64,000 nt of DNA from Citrobacter rodentium NBRC 105723 = DSM 16636 (GTDB lineage Bacteria > Pseudomonadota > Gammaproteobacteria > Enterobacterales > Enterobacteriaceae). Under the pieces are notes generated by a model that did no database searches, had not been told where the DNA came from, and was given only the letters and a program-made list of their open reading frames with translations. Made by a program: the position numbers and the translations under genes. Within the stretch, counting starts at the first letter, position 1; each line of letters begins with the position of its first letter. Shown here in pieces: positions 1 through 12,201 of this stretch. The stretch lies in contig NZ_CP082833.1 of the NCBI RefSeq assembly GCF_021278985.1, positions 1-64,000 of the forward strand, in the 5' to 3' direction.

Positions 1-4
1 TTTG

Positions 5-124
5 ATGCCTGGCAGTTCCCTACTCTCGCATGGGGAGCCCCCACACTACCATCGGCGCTACGGCGTTTCACTTCTGAGTTCGGCATGGGGTCAGGTGGGA
101 CCACCGCGCTACGGCCGCCAGGCA
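5..124 (-). rRNA. rrf: 5S ribosomal RNA
   Basis: A 120-nt gene reading on the minus strand. It begins TGCCTGGCGGCCGTAGCG and ends GGGAACTGCCAGGCAT, matching the enterobacterial 5S ends. It is the last rRNA gene of the operon. A downstream tRNA-Asp, present in E. coli rrnH, would lie beyond the window edge. Confidence 0.97.
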
Positions 125-321
125 AATTCCTTGTGCTCTGTACGCAATACTTTATCGCATCAGCGGCGTTGCCTGCGTTCGCCCGCAGCAGTCACATACT
201 CCTGTATGCTCCTGCTGACGTGCATCACTTGCCGCCTTGCTGCTGCGCAAACTATTGCGTACTTAACTCTGAATCAATGCTGAAAATCTTCTCTCAACCG
301 CCAAAACATCTTCGGCGTTGT
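125..321 (-). other. 23S-5S spacer with inserted palindromic element
   Basis: This transcribed spacer is 197 bp, about twice what I recall for E. coli (about 92 bp). The excess is accounted for by a 123-bp segment at 140-262 bounded by a perfect 10-bp inverted repeat, GTACGCAATA / TATTGCGTAC. Inside it are nested stems (CAGCAG/CTGCTG around CATAC/GTATG). The flanking parts resemble the usual spacer. No gene is seen. Confidence 0.75.
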
Positions 322-3308
<2,987 letters not shown>

Positions 3309-3625
3309 TCACAACCCGAAGATGTCTTTCTCTGTCCGGTTCGTTGCGCATCGTGAATACTGCGTTGTTCCGTACTCGCGATGCTCATGGACACTGAGTC
3401 CACTGCGCTCGCTGCGTGCGGTACGCCTTGTCTTCACTTCGCTCACGTCACCTTTTACAGTTGTCTTCATGATTGCGAAATTGAGAGACTCACGAACAAC
3501 TCTCGTTGTTCTGTGTTTCAATTTTCAGCTTGATCCAGATTTTTAAAGAGCAAATATCTCAAACATCACCCGAAGATGAGTTTTGAGATACGGTTGGCAA
3601 CGCCTTTCACACATTGGCCTGCAAG
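3309..3625 (-). other. tRNA-Glu to 23S internal transcribed spacer
   Basis: A 317-bp spacer on the minus strand. It includes a boxA antitermination site (TGCTCTTTAAA, about 3542-3552) and the conserved ACATCTTCGGGTTGTGAG tail before 23S. By memory of E. coli rrnB, an extra stretch of roughly 130 bp lies between the TCTCTCAATTTCGCAA block and that tail. No protein gene is supported; short open frames here overlap non-coding RNA. Confidence 0.7.
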
Positions 3626-3701
3626 TGGCGTCCCCTAGGGGATTCGAACCCCTGTTACCGCCGTGAAAGGGCGGTGTCCTGGGCCTCTAGACGAAGGGGA
3701 C
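3626..3701 (-). tRNA. gltT: tRNA-Glu (UUC)
   Basis: A 76-nt cloverleaf in the 16S-23S spacer, starting GTCCCCTTCGTCTAGAGG and ending with encoded CCA. The anticodon loop is CCTTTCACG (anticodon TTC) and the T-loop is GGTTCGAATCC. The acceptor stem GTCCCCT pairs with AGGGGAC. The symbol is generic, because gltT, gltU, gltV and gltW cannot be separated from sequence alone. E. coli rrnH at this locus carries tRNA-Ile and tRNA-Ala instead. Confidence 0.97.
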
Positions 3702-3872
3702 ACGAAAATTGCTTATCACGCGCTGCGTGATATTTTCGTGTAGGGTGAGCTTTCATTAATAGAAAGCGAGCGGCCTTATTTCATTCAGCCTCACTCCCAA
3801 CGCGTAAACGCCTTGCTTCTTTACTTTCATCAGACAATCTGTGTGGACACTACAAAGGCAGGTTCTTTAAGG

Positions 3873-5414
<1,542 letters not shown>

Positions 5415-5784
5415 AAGTTTGATGCTCGTGAATTAAACTTCGTAATGAATTACGTGTTCACTCAGAGACTTGGTATTCATTTTTCGTCTTGCGACGTCAA
5501 GAATCCATGTCACTTTGAGTGCCCACACAGATTGTCTGATAAATTGTTAAAGAGCAGTTGCAACGCGGCTTTCAGCTCGCCGTTGCGAGGTGGCGTATAT
5601 TACGCTTTCCTCTTTCAGAGTCAACCCTGAATTTCAGGATTTTTCTCTTCATCGCCACCGGCGTTTTTCTGTGAAGTGATTCACATCCGCCGTGTCGATG
5701 GAGGCGCATTATAGGGGGTCATCTCAGGAAGACAAGCGGAAAAATGCAGATTTATTTCAATCGCTCACCTTTTAACCGCAACGC
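5415..5784 (-). promoter_or_regulatory. rRNA operon promoter and leader region
   Basis: This 370-bp region upstream of 16S contains two sigma-70 promoters on the minus strand. P1 has -35 TTGTCT (5730-5735), a 16-bp spacer, -10 TATAAT (5708-5713) and a GCGCC discriminator of the stringent type. P2 has -35 TTGACT (5619-5624), a 16-bp spacer and -10 TAATAT (5597-5602). A boxA antitermination element, TGCTCTTTAACA, lies at 5545-5556. No gene is present. Confidence 0.9.
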
Positions 5785-6351
5785 TTACTTTTGCTGCTTT
5801 TTTATCGCCGCTGGCAGCTCTGCCAGACTACTTATTACCCAGTCGGCGGCATTTTCTGCTTCCGCCGTGACAGGCTTGCCGGTGCGTACCAGTACTTTCG
5901 TTCCGACTCCTGCCGCCTCAGCGGCCTGCATATCTTCTAATTTATCGCCCACCATATAAGAGGCAGCCATATCAATGTGCAGGAAATCGCGCGCGGAGAT
6001 AAGCATACCGGGATGCGGTTTACGGCAGTCGCAAACCTGACGGTACTCTTCCACGCTTCCCTGCGGGTGGTGCGGACAATAATAGATGCCGTCGAGATCG
6101 ACATCGCGATCCGCCAGCGACCAGTCCATCCATTCCGTCAGCGTCTCAAACTGCGCCTCGGTAAATTTGCCGCGCGCAATGCCTGACTGGTTGGTCACCA
6201 CCACCAGCGCAAAGCCCATTGTTTTCAGTTCGCGCATGGCGTCAATGACGCCTTCAATAAATTCAAAATCATCGATTTCATGTACGTAGCCGTGATCGAC
6301 ATTAATCGTGCCGTCACGGTCGAGAAAAATTGCGGGTACCGACTTTGCCAC
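5785..6351 (-). CDS. gmhB: D-glycero-beta-D-manno-heptose-1,7-bisphosphate 7-phosphatase
   Basis: A 188-residue HAD-superfamily phosphatase that removes the 7-phosphate of heptose bisphosphate during ADP-heptose synthesis for the lipopolysaccharide inner core; cytoplasmic. The catalytic motif DRDGT is at residues 11-15, a Thr-Asn-Gln-Ser motif near 53, and GDKLED near 135. A zinc loop of the GmhB type is visible (C92, H94, C107, C109). Length is close to E. coli (191). It precedes the rRNA operon on the same strand and diverges from metN, as in E. coli. Confidence 0.96.
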   Translation of the reverse strand: MAKSVPAIFLDRDGTINVDHGYVHEIDDFEFIEGVIDAMRELKTMGFALVVVTNQSGIARGKFTEAQFETLTEWMDWSLADRDVDLDGIYYCPHHPQGSVEEYRQVCDCRKPHPGMLISARDFLHIDMAASYMVGDKLEDMQAAEAAGVGTKVLVRTGKPVTAEAENAADWVISSLAELPAAIKKQQK

Positions 6352-6435
6352 CTTTTATAGCTCCTTACATAAGGCATGTGGCGCTAGTATCGCATGTTTC
6401 GGCAGGCAAGAAAGTGCTCATCGCAGAAAGGCTGA

Positions 6436-6466
6436 TTGATTTAGACGTCTGGATGCCTTAACATCC
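6436..6466 (+). promoter_or_regulatory. metN promoter overlapped by MetJ boxes
   Basis: Three adjacent 8-bp met-box-like units, AGACGTCT (6443-6450), GGATGCCT and TAACATCC (to 6466), match the MetJ repressor pattern. They overlap a plausible sigma-70 promoter, TTGATT (6436-6441), 17-bp spacer, TAACAT (6459-6464). Repression of metNIQ by MetJ with S-adenosylmethionine is established in E. coli; here it is inferred from the boxes. Confidence 0.8.
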
Positions 6467-6542
6467 ATTTTGTTGACGGCTTTTAACCGCTTCAGACAGA
6501 CGAAAATGCCACGGCTAACTCAATTACGATAATAAATGATCA

Positions 6543-7574
6543 ATGATTAAACTTTCGAATATCACCAAAGTGTTCCAGCAAGGGACCCGCACCATTCAAG
6601 CGTTGAATAATGTCAGCCTGCATGTCCCCGCCGGACAGATTTATGGTGTGATCGGCGCATCAGGCGCCGGTAAAAGTACGCTTATCCGCTGTGTAAACCT
6701 GCTGGAACGCCCGACGGAAGGCAGCGTACTGGTAGATGGCCAGGAGCTGACCACGCTTTCAGAAGCGGAACTGACCAAAGCGCGCCGTCAGATCGGCATG
6801 ATTTTCCAGCATTTTAACCTGCTGTCATCGCGTACCGTTTTTGGCAATGTGGCGCTGCCGCTGGAGCTTGATAACACGCCGAAAGAGGAGAGCAAGCGTC
6901 GCGTCACGGAGCTGCTGGATCTGGTTGGTCTGGGTGATAAGCACGACAGCTATCCGGCTAATCTCTCCGGCGGCCAGAAACAGCGCGTGGCGATCGCCCG
7001 CGCGTTAGCCAGCCAGCCGAAGGTGCTGCTGTGTGATGAAGCCACCAGCGCGCTGGACCCGGCCACTACCCGCTCCATTCTTGAGCTGCTCAAGGACATT
7101 AACCGTCGCCTCGGCCTGACGATTCTGCTGATCACCCACGAAATGGACGTGGTGAAACGTATTTGCGATTGCGTGGCGGTAATCAGCAACGGTGAGTTAA
7201 TTGAGCAGGACACCGTCAGCGAAGTCTTTTCCCATCCGAAAACGCCGCTGGCGCAGAAATTTATTCAGTCCACGCTGCATCTGGATATTCCGGAAGATTA
7301 TCTGCAACGCCTGAAAGTCGAACCCGCAGCAGGCAGCGTACCGATGCTGCGTATGGAATTTACCGGCCAGTCGGTTGACGCGCCGCTGCTTTCAGAAACC
7401 GCGCGCCGTTTCAACGTCAATAACAACATCATCAGCGCGCAGATGGATTACGCAGGCGGCGTGAAGTTTGGCATCATGCTGACCGAAATGCACGGCACGC
7501 AACAAGAAACGCAGGCTGCAATTGCCTGGCTGCAGGAACACCATGTAAAAGTAGAGGTACTGGGTTATGTCTGA
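6543..7574 (+). CDS. metN: Methionine ABC transporter, ATP-binding protein
   Basis: A 343-residue ATPase of the D/L-methionine importer MetNIQ on the inner face of the cytoplasmic membrane. Walker A GASGAGKST is at 38-46, the ABC signature LSGGQ at 141-145 and Walker B VLLCDE at 161-166. The C-terminal ~80 residues form the NIL/ACT-like domain that binds methionine and trans-inhibits transport in this family. The gene follows the MetJ boxes and overlaps metI by 8 bp, indicating a translationally coupled operon. Confidence 0.98.
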   Translation: MIKLSNITKVFQQGTRTIQALNNVSLHVPAGQIYGVIGASGAGKSTLIRCVNLLERPTEGSVLVDGQELTTLSEAELTKARRQIGMIFQHFNLLSSRTVFGNVALPLELDNTPKEESKRRVTELLDLVGLGDKHDSYPANLSGGQKQRVAIARALASQPKVLLCDEATSALDPATTRSILELLKDINRRLGLTILLITHEMDVVKRICDCVAVISNGELIEQDTVSEVFSHPKTPLAQKFIQSTLHLDIPEDYLQRLKVEPAAGSVPMLRMEFTGQSVDAPLLSETARRFNVNNNIISAQMDYAGGVKFGIMLTEMHGTQQETQAAIAWLQEHHVKVEVLGYV

Positions 7575-8220
7575 ACCGATGATGTGGCTGCTGGTTCGTG
7601 GCGTCTGGGAAACGCTGGCGATGACCTTTGTATCGGGTTTCTTTGGCTTTGTGATCGGTTTGCCGGTGGGCGTGCTGCTGTACGTGACGCGCCCGGGGCA
7701 AATCATTGAAAACGCAAAACTCTACCGCATTCTTTCGGCGGTAGTGAATATTTTCCGTTCTATTCCGTTCATTATCCTGCTGGTCTGGATGATTCCATTC
7801 ACCAGGGTGATTGTGGGCACATCCATCGGTTTGCAGGCCGCTATTGTGCCGCTGACCGTCGGCGCGGCGCCGTTCATCGCCCGTATGGTGGAAAACGCGC
7901 TGCTGGAAATCCCTGTCGGTCTGATTGAAGCCTCCCGCGCGATGGGCGCTACCCCGCTGCAAATCGTACGCAAGGTTCTGCTGCCGGAAGCGCTGCCTGG
8001 GCTGGTGAATGCGGCAACCATTACGCTGATTACCCTGGTGGGCTATTCCGCGATGGGCGGCGCCGTCGGCGCCGGTGGTCTTGGGCAGATCGGCTATCAG
8101 TACGGTTACATCGGCTACAATGCTACCGTGATGAATACGGTACTGGTATTACTCGTCGTTCTGGTTTATTTAATTCAGTTCACAGGCGATCGTATCGTCC
8201 GTTCAGTGACGCACAAGTAA
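7567..8220 (+). CDS. metI: Methionine ABC transporter, permease
   Basis: A 217-residue inner-membrane permease with about five hydrophobic helices. It carries the EAA-type loop that contacts the ATPase (EASRAMGATPLQIVRK, about residues 119-134), as in the MetI family; the length equals E. coli. It starts within the end of metN and is followed 41 bp later by metQ. It forms the channel half of the importer as a homodimer. Confidence 0.98.
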   Translation: MSEPMMWLLVRGVWETLAMTFVSGFFGFVIGLPVGVLLYVTRPGQIIENAKLYRILSAVVNIFRSIPFIILLVWMIPFTRVIVGTSIGLQAAIVPLTVGAAPFIARMVENALLEIPVGLIEASRAMGATPLQIVRKVLLPEALPGLVNAATITLITLVGYSAMGGAVGAGGLGQIGYQYGYIGYNATVMNTVLVLLVVLVYLIQFTGDRIVRSVTHK

Positions 8221-8261
8221 CGTTAACCACACAACACCAATAATCTATTAAGGAAATAAGC

Positions 8262-9077
8262 ATGGCGTTCAAATTCAAAACCTTTGCGGCAGTGGGTGCC
8301 CTGATTGGTTCTCTGGCACTTGTGGGCTGCGGTCAGGATGAAAAAGATCCGAACCACATCAAAGTGGGCGTTATCGTTGGTTCTGAACAGCAGGTAGCCG
8401 AGGTGGCCCAGAAAGTCGCAAAAGAAAAATACGGTCTGGACGTCGAACTGGTGACGTTCAATGACTACGTGCTGCCTAATGAAGCGCTGAGCAAAGGCGA
8501 CATTGACGCGAACGCCTTCCAGCATAAACCTTATCTGGATCAGCAGATTAAAGATCGCGGTTACAAGTTAGTCGCCGCAGGCAATACCTTTGTCTATCCG
8601 ATTGCCGGCTACTCTAAGAAAATTAAGTCGCTGGACGAACTGCAGCCAGGCGCTCAGGTCGCCGTGCCGAATGACCCGACTAACCTGGGCCGCTCCCTGC
8701 TGCTACTGCAGAAGGTGGGCTTAATCAAGCTGAAAGATGGCGTGGGTCTGCTGCCGACCTCGCTGGATATTGCAGAGAACCCGAAAAATCTGAAAATCGT
8801 TGAACTTGAAGCGCCGCAGCTGCCGCGTTCCCTTGACGATGCGCAGATAGCGCTGGCGGTGATTAATACCACCTATGCCAGCCAGATCAACCTGACTCCG
8901 GCGAAAGACGGTATCTTTGTGGAAGACAAAGACTCCCCGTACGTTAACCTGATCGTGACCCGCGAAGATAACAAAGACGCTGAAAACGTGAAAAAATTCG
9001 TTCAGGCCTACCAGTCTGATGAAGTCTACGAAGCAGCGAACAAAGTCTTTAACGGCGGAGCGGTGAAAGGCTGGTAA
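8262..9077 (+). CDS. metQ: Methionine-binding lipoprotein
   Basis: A 271-residue periplasmic binding lipoprotein that delivers methionine to MetNI. A signal peptide ends in lipobox LVGC, so Cys23 is the predicted lipidated residue. The NLPA-family fold is recognisable (GVIVGSEQQVAEVA near the mature N-terminus, DYVLPNEAL, NTTYA). A good ribosome site, AAGGAA, precedes the ATG. It is the last gene of the met operon and a hairpin follows about 35 bp downstream. Confidence 0.98.
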   Translation: MAFKFKTFAAVGALIGSLALVGCGQDEKDPNHIKVGVIVGSEQQVAEVAQKVAKEKYGLDVELVTFNDYVLPNEALSKGDIDANAFQHKPYLDQQIKDRGYKLVAAGNTFVYPIAGYSKKIKSLDELQPGAQVAVPNDPTNLGRSLLLLQKVGLIKLKDGVGLLPTSLDIAENPKNLKIVELEAPQLPRSLDDAQIALAVINTTYASQINLTPAKDGIFVEDKDSPYVNLIVTREDNKDAENVKKFVQAYQSDEVYEAANKVFNGGAVKGW

Positions 9078-9112
9078 TTTTTAGGCGCTTTCCTCAAATT
9101 GTAATATCATTC

Positions 9113-9136
9113 AGACGGGCGCTTGCCCGTCTTGTC
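9113..9136 (+). terminator. Hairpin after metQ, probable terminator
   Basis: An 8-bp perfect stem, AGACGGGC / GCCCGTCT, with a GCTT loop is followed by TGTCATTT. The uridine run is poor, so this may be a weak terminator or an mRNA 3' end stabiliser for metNIQ. Confidence 0.55.
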
Positions 9137-9194
9137 ATTTATGCAAGCTCCTGATTCAATATCTGACATTTAGATCATTCATTGAGGAAATATT

Positions 9195-9599
9195 ATGCGT
9201 GCTTTACCGATCTGTTTGTTGGCACTCGTGCTGAGTGGCTGTTCCATGCTAAGCAGATCCCCTGTTGAAACTGTTAAAAGCACTCCAACTCCACCTAAAG
9301 CGGTGCCGGAAAAACCGAAAGCGCCGCGTGTCGCCCCCGTCAGAATTTATACCAATGCTGAAGCGCTGGTTGGCAAGCCCTTCCGCGATCTTGGCGAGGT
9401 GAGCGGCGAATCATGCCAGGCCACCAACCAGGACTCTCCGCCGAACATCCCGACAGCACGTAAGCGTATGCAGATTAACGCGTCAAAAATGAAAGCTAAC
9501 GCCGTCCTGCTGCACAGCTGCGAAGTGACCAGCGGTACGCCGGGCTGCTACCGTCAGGCTGTCTGCATTGGCTCTGCGCTCAACATTTCGGCTAAATGA
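9195..9599 (+). CDS. rcsF: Outer-membrane lipoprotein RcsF, Rcs stress sensor
   Basis: A 134-residue lipoprotein that senses lipopolysaccharide and peptidoglycan damage and signals to the Rcs phosphorelay through IgaA. The lipobox LSGC places the lipidated Cys at residue 16. A proline- and lysine-rich linker (about 30-50) is followed by a globular domain with four further cysteines (near 74, 109, 118 and 124), which form disulfides in E. coli. A GAGGAAA ribosome site precedes the start. The stop overlaps the start of trmO by 4 bp (ATGA). Confidence 0.97.
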   Translation: MRALPICLLALVLSGCSMLSRSPVETVKSTPTPPKAVPEKPKAPRVAPVRIYTNAEALVGKPFRDLGEVSGESCQATNQDSPPNIPTARKRMQINASKMKANAVLLHSCEVTSGTPGCYRQAVCIGSALNISAK

Positions 9600-10303
9600 G
9601 TCACTTTCAGTTTGAGCAAATCGGAGTCATTCGCTCACCTTATAAAGAAAAGTTCGCCGTCCCCCGCCAGCCAGGTCTGGTAAAAAGCGCTCGCGGCGAG
9701 CTGCATCTGCTGCCGCCCTACAATCAGGCCGACGCCGTGCGCGGCCTGGACGCCTTCAGCCATCTGTGGGTGCTGTTTATTTTCCATCAAACGATGGAAG
9801 GCGGATGGCGCCCCACCGTGCGCCCGCCCCGGCTGGGCGGCAATGCGCGCATGGGCATTTTCGCAACGCGCTCGACGTTCCGGCCAAACCCGGTCGGTAT
9901 GTCGCTGGTAGAACTTAACGCTATTGTTTGCCAGAAGGATAAGGTCATTCTGAAGCTCGGTAGCCTGGATCTGGTCGACGGCACGCCGGTTATCGACATT
10001 AAGCCTTACCTGCCCTTTGCCGAGTCGCTGCCGGAAGCCAGCGCCAGCTACGCGCAGCATGCGCCGCTGGCTGAAATGTCGGTAAGTTTTACCGACGAGA
10101 TTGAGCGGCAGCTCCCCGTGCTGGAAAAACGTTATCCGCAGCTGAAAACGTTTATTTGCGAAGTGCTGGCGCAGGACCCGCGCCCCGCTTACCGTAAAGG
10201 GGAAGAAACGGGCAAAACGTATGCGGTATGGCTGCATGATTTCAACGTGCGCTGGCGCGTAACGGACGCCGGTTTCGAAGTCTTTGCGCTTGAACCCCGC
10301 TAA
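9596..10303 (+). CDS. trmO: tRNA-Thr (N6-threonylcarbamoyladenosine37-N6) methyltransferase
   Basis: A 235-residue member of the TsaA/YaeB (UPF0066) family. E. coli TrmO N6-methylates t6A37 of tRNA-Thr using S-adenosylmethionine. The beta-barrel domain shows the family motif RPPRLGG followed by FATRSTFRPNPVG. It overlaps rcsF by 4 bp, so its translation is probably coupled. The product was formerly called yaeB or tsaA. Full length and intact. Confidence 0.95.
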   Translation: MSHFQFEQIGVIRSPYKEKFAVPRQPGLVKSARGELHLLPPYNQADAVRGLDAFSHLWVLFIFHQTMEGGWRPTVRPPRLGGNARMGIFATRSTFRPNPVGMSLVELNAIVCQKDKVILKLGSLDLVDGTPVIDIKPYLPFAESLPEASASYAQHAPLAEMSVSFTDEIERQLPVLEKRYPQLKTFICEVLAQDPRPAYRKGEETGKTYAVWLHDFNVRWRVTDAGFEVFALEPR

Positions 10304-10413
10304 ATTCACGCCCTTCTCTTTTGGCAACCCGTTCTCGCTGGTAAACTAAATCACTTTTTTTGTGTCAGGCTCGCGTTGAGCCTGTTCGATCGTTCAACTG
10401 GAACCGTAACAAC

Positions 10414-12132
10414 ATGCGTACTAGCCAATACCTGCTCTCCACCCTGAAGGAGACACCTGCCGACGCCGAGGTCATCAGCCACCAGCTGATGCTGCGCGCC
10501 GGGATGATCCGCAAGCTCGCCTCCGGGTTATACACCTGGCTGCCGACCGGCCTGCGCGTCCTGAAAAAAGTCGAAAACATCGTGCGTGAAGAGATGAATA
10601 ACGCCGGTGCGATCGAGGTGTCGATGCCAGTGGTGCAGCCTGCCGATCTGTGGCAAGAGAGTGGTCGTTGGGAACAGTACGGTCCGGAACTGCTGCGTTT
10701 TGTTGACCGTGGCGAGCGTCCGTTCGTACTCGGCCCAACCCACGAAGAAGTGATCACCGATCTGGTTCGTAACGAACTCAGCTCCTACAAACAGCTGCCG
10801 CTGAACTTCTTCCAGATCCAGACCAAATTTCGTGACGAAGTGCGCCCGCGTTTTGGCGTCATGCGCTCCCGCGAATTCCTGATGAAAGACGCTTACTCAT
10901 TCCATACTTCTCAGGAATCGTTGCAGGAAACCTACGACGCCATGTATGCGGCGTACAGCAAAATCTTCACCCGTATCGGTCTGGAATTCCGGGCGGTGCA
11001 GGCTGACACTGGCTCCATCGGCGGTAGCGCCTCTCATGAGTTCCAGGTGCTGGCGCAGAGCGGTGAAGACGATATTATTTTCTCTGACACCTCCGATTAC
11101 GCCGCCAACATTGAACTGGCGGAAGCCGTTGCGCCGAAAGCGCCGCGCGCCGCCGCTACGCAGGAAATGACGCTGGTTGATACGCCTGATGCGAAAACCA
11201 TTGCCGAGCTGGTTGAACAGTACAATCTGCCGATCGAAAACACTGTCAAAACGCTGCTGGTGAAAGCCGCTGAAGGCAGCAGCAGCCCGCTGGTCGCCCT
11301 GCTGGTTCGTGGCGATCATGAGCTGAATGAAGTGAAAGCGGAAAAACTGCCGCAGGTGGCAAGCCCGCTGACTTTCGCAACCGAGGCGGAAATTCGCGCC
11401 GTTGTTAACGCAGGTCCGGGTTCGCTGGGTCCTGTGAACATGCCGGTTCCGGTCATTATTGATCGTACCGTTGCCGCAATGAGCGATTTCGCTGCGGGCG
11501 CGAACGTTGATGGCAAACACTACTTCGGCATCAACTGGGATCGCGACGTCGCGACGCCGATCGTTGCCGACATCCGTAACGTGGTGGCGGGCGATCCAAG
11601 CCCGGACGGTCAGGGTACGCTGCTGATCAAGCGCGGTATCGAAGTCGGTCACATTTTCCAGCTGGGCACCAAGTACTCTGAAGCGCTGAAAGCCGCGGTT
11701 CAGGGGGAAGATGGCCGCAACCAGATCCTGACGATGGGTTGCTACGGCATTGGGGTGACACGCGTGGTTGCCGCCGCTATTGAGCAGAATTACGACGAAC
11801 GCGGCATCGTCTGGCCGGATGCTATCGCGCCGTTCCAGGTGGCGATTCTGCCGATGAATATGCACAAGTCCTACCGTGTACAGGAGCTGGCTGAGAAGCT
11901 GTACGCTGAACTGCGCGCCCAGGGCATTGAAGTGCTGCTGGACGATCGTAAAGAGCGTCCGGGCGTGATGTTCGCTGATATGGAGCTGATCGGTATTCCA
12001 CACACCATCGTGCTGGGCGATCGCAACCTCGATAACGATGACATAGAATACAAGTACCGTCGCAACGGCGAAAAACAGCTGATCAAAACCGGTGATATCG
12101 TTAGCTTCCTGGTGAACGCCAACAAAGGCTGA
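10414..12132 (+). CDS. proS: Prolyl-tRNA synthetase
   Basis: A 572-residue class II aminoacyl-tRNA synthetase, the same length as E. coli ProS. The chosen ATG gives MRTSQYLLST; an in-frame start 54 bp upstream would add residues with no family support. Motif 2 (FQIQTKFRDEVRPRFG), the YbaK-like editing insertion (about 225-405) and motif 3 (GCYGIGVTRVVAA) are present, then an anticodon-binding domain (DDRKERPG). Its transcription terminator is split by the IS4-family element that follows. Confidence 0.98.
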   Translation: MRTSQYLLSTLKETPADAEVISHQLMLRAGMIRKLASGLYTWLPTGLRVLKKVENIVREEMNNAGAIEVSMPVVQPADLWQESGRWEQYGPELLRFVDRGERPFVLGPTHEEVITDLVRNELSSYKQLPLNFFQIQTKFRDEVRPRFGVMRSREFLMKDAYSFHTSQESLQETYDAMYAAYSKIFTRIGLEFRAVQADTGSIGGSASHEFQVLAQSGEDDIIFSDTSDYAANIELAEAVAPKAPRAAATQEMTLVDTPDAKTIAELVEQYNLPIENTVKTLLVKAAEGSSSPLVALLVRGDHELNEVKAEKLPQVASPLTFATEAEIRAVVNAGPGSLGPVNMPVPVIIDRTVAAMSDFAAGANVDGKHYFGINWDRDVATPIVADIRNVVAGDPSPDGQGTLLIKRGIEVGHIFQLGTKYSEALKAAVQGEDGRNQILTMGCYGIGVTRVVAAAIEQNYDERGIVWPDAIAPFQVAILPMNMHKSYRVQELAEKLYAELRAQGIEVLLDDRKERPGVMFADMELIGIPHTIVLGDRNLDNDDIEYKYRRNGEKQLIKTGDIVSFLVNANKG

Positions 12133-12181
12133 TCCCGCCTGATGCTGTGATTATTCCCGGTTACCGGCAGATAAGTCATAA

Positions 12182-12201
12182 GAAAAAACCCGCCAGACGG
12201 C
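12182..12201 (+). terminator. proS terminator, left half (disrupted by IS)
   Basis: The arm AAAAAACCCGCC plus loop AGAC and GGC lies at 12182-12201, and the arm GGCGGGTTTTTG lies 1.4 kb away at 13625-13636. Joined, they form AAAACCCGCC-AGAC-GGCGGGTTTT, a good intrinsic terminator. The IS4-family element entered the hairpin, so proS no longer has this terminator intact. Confidence 0.8.
12192..12201. repeat. Target-site duplication of the IS4-family element (left copy)
   Basis: GCCAGACGGC at 12192-12201 is repeated exactly at 13618-13627, immediately outside the two inverted repeats. A 10-bp duplication is consistent with the 9-13 bp range of the IS4 family. Confidence 0.93.

Noticed and set aside
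10897..12003. 368-codon minus-strand open frame opposite proS
   Set aside because: Shadow of proS; no recognised protein.
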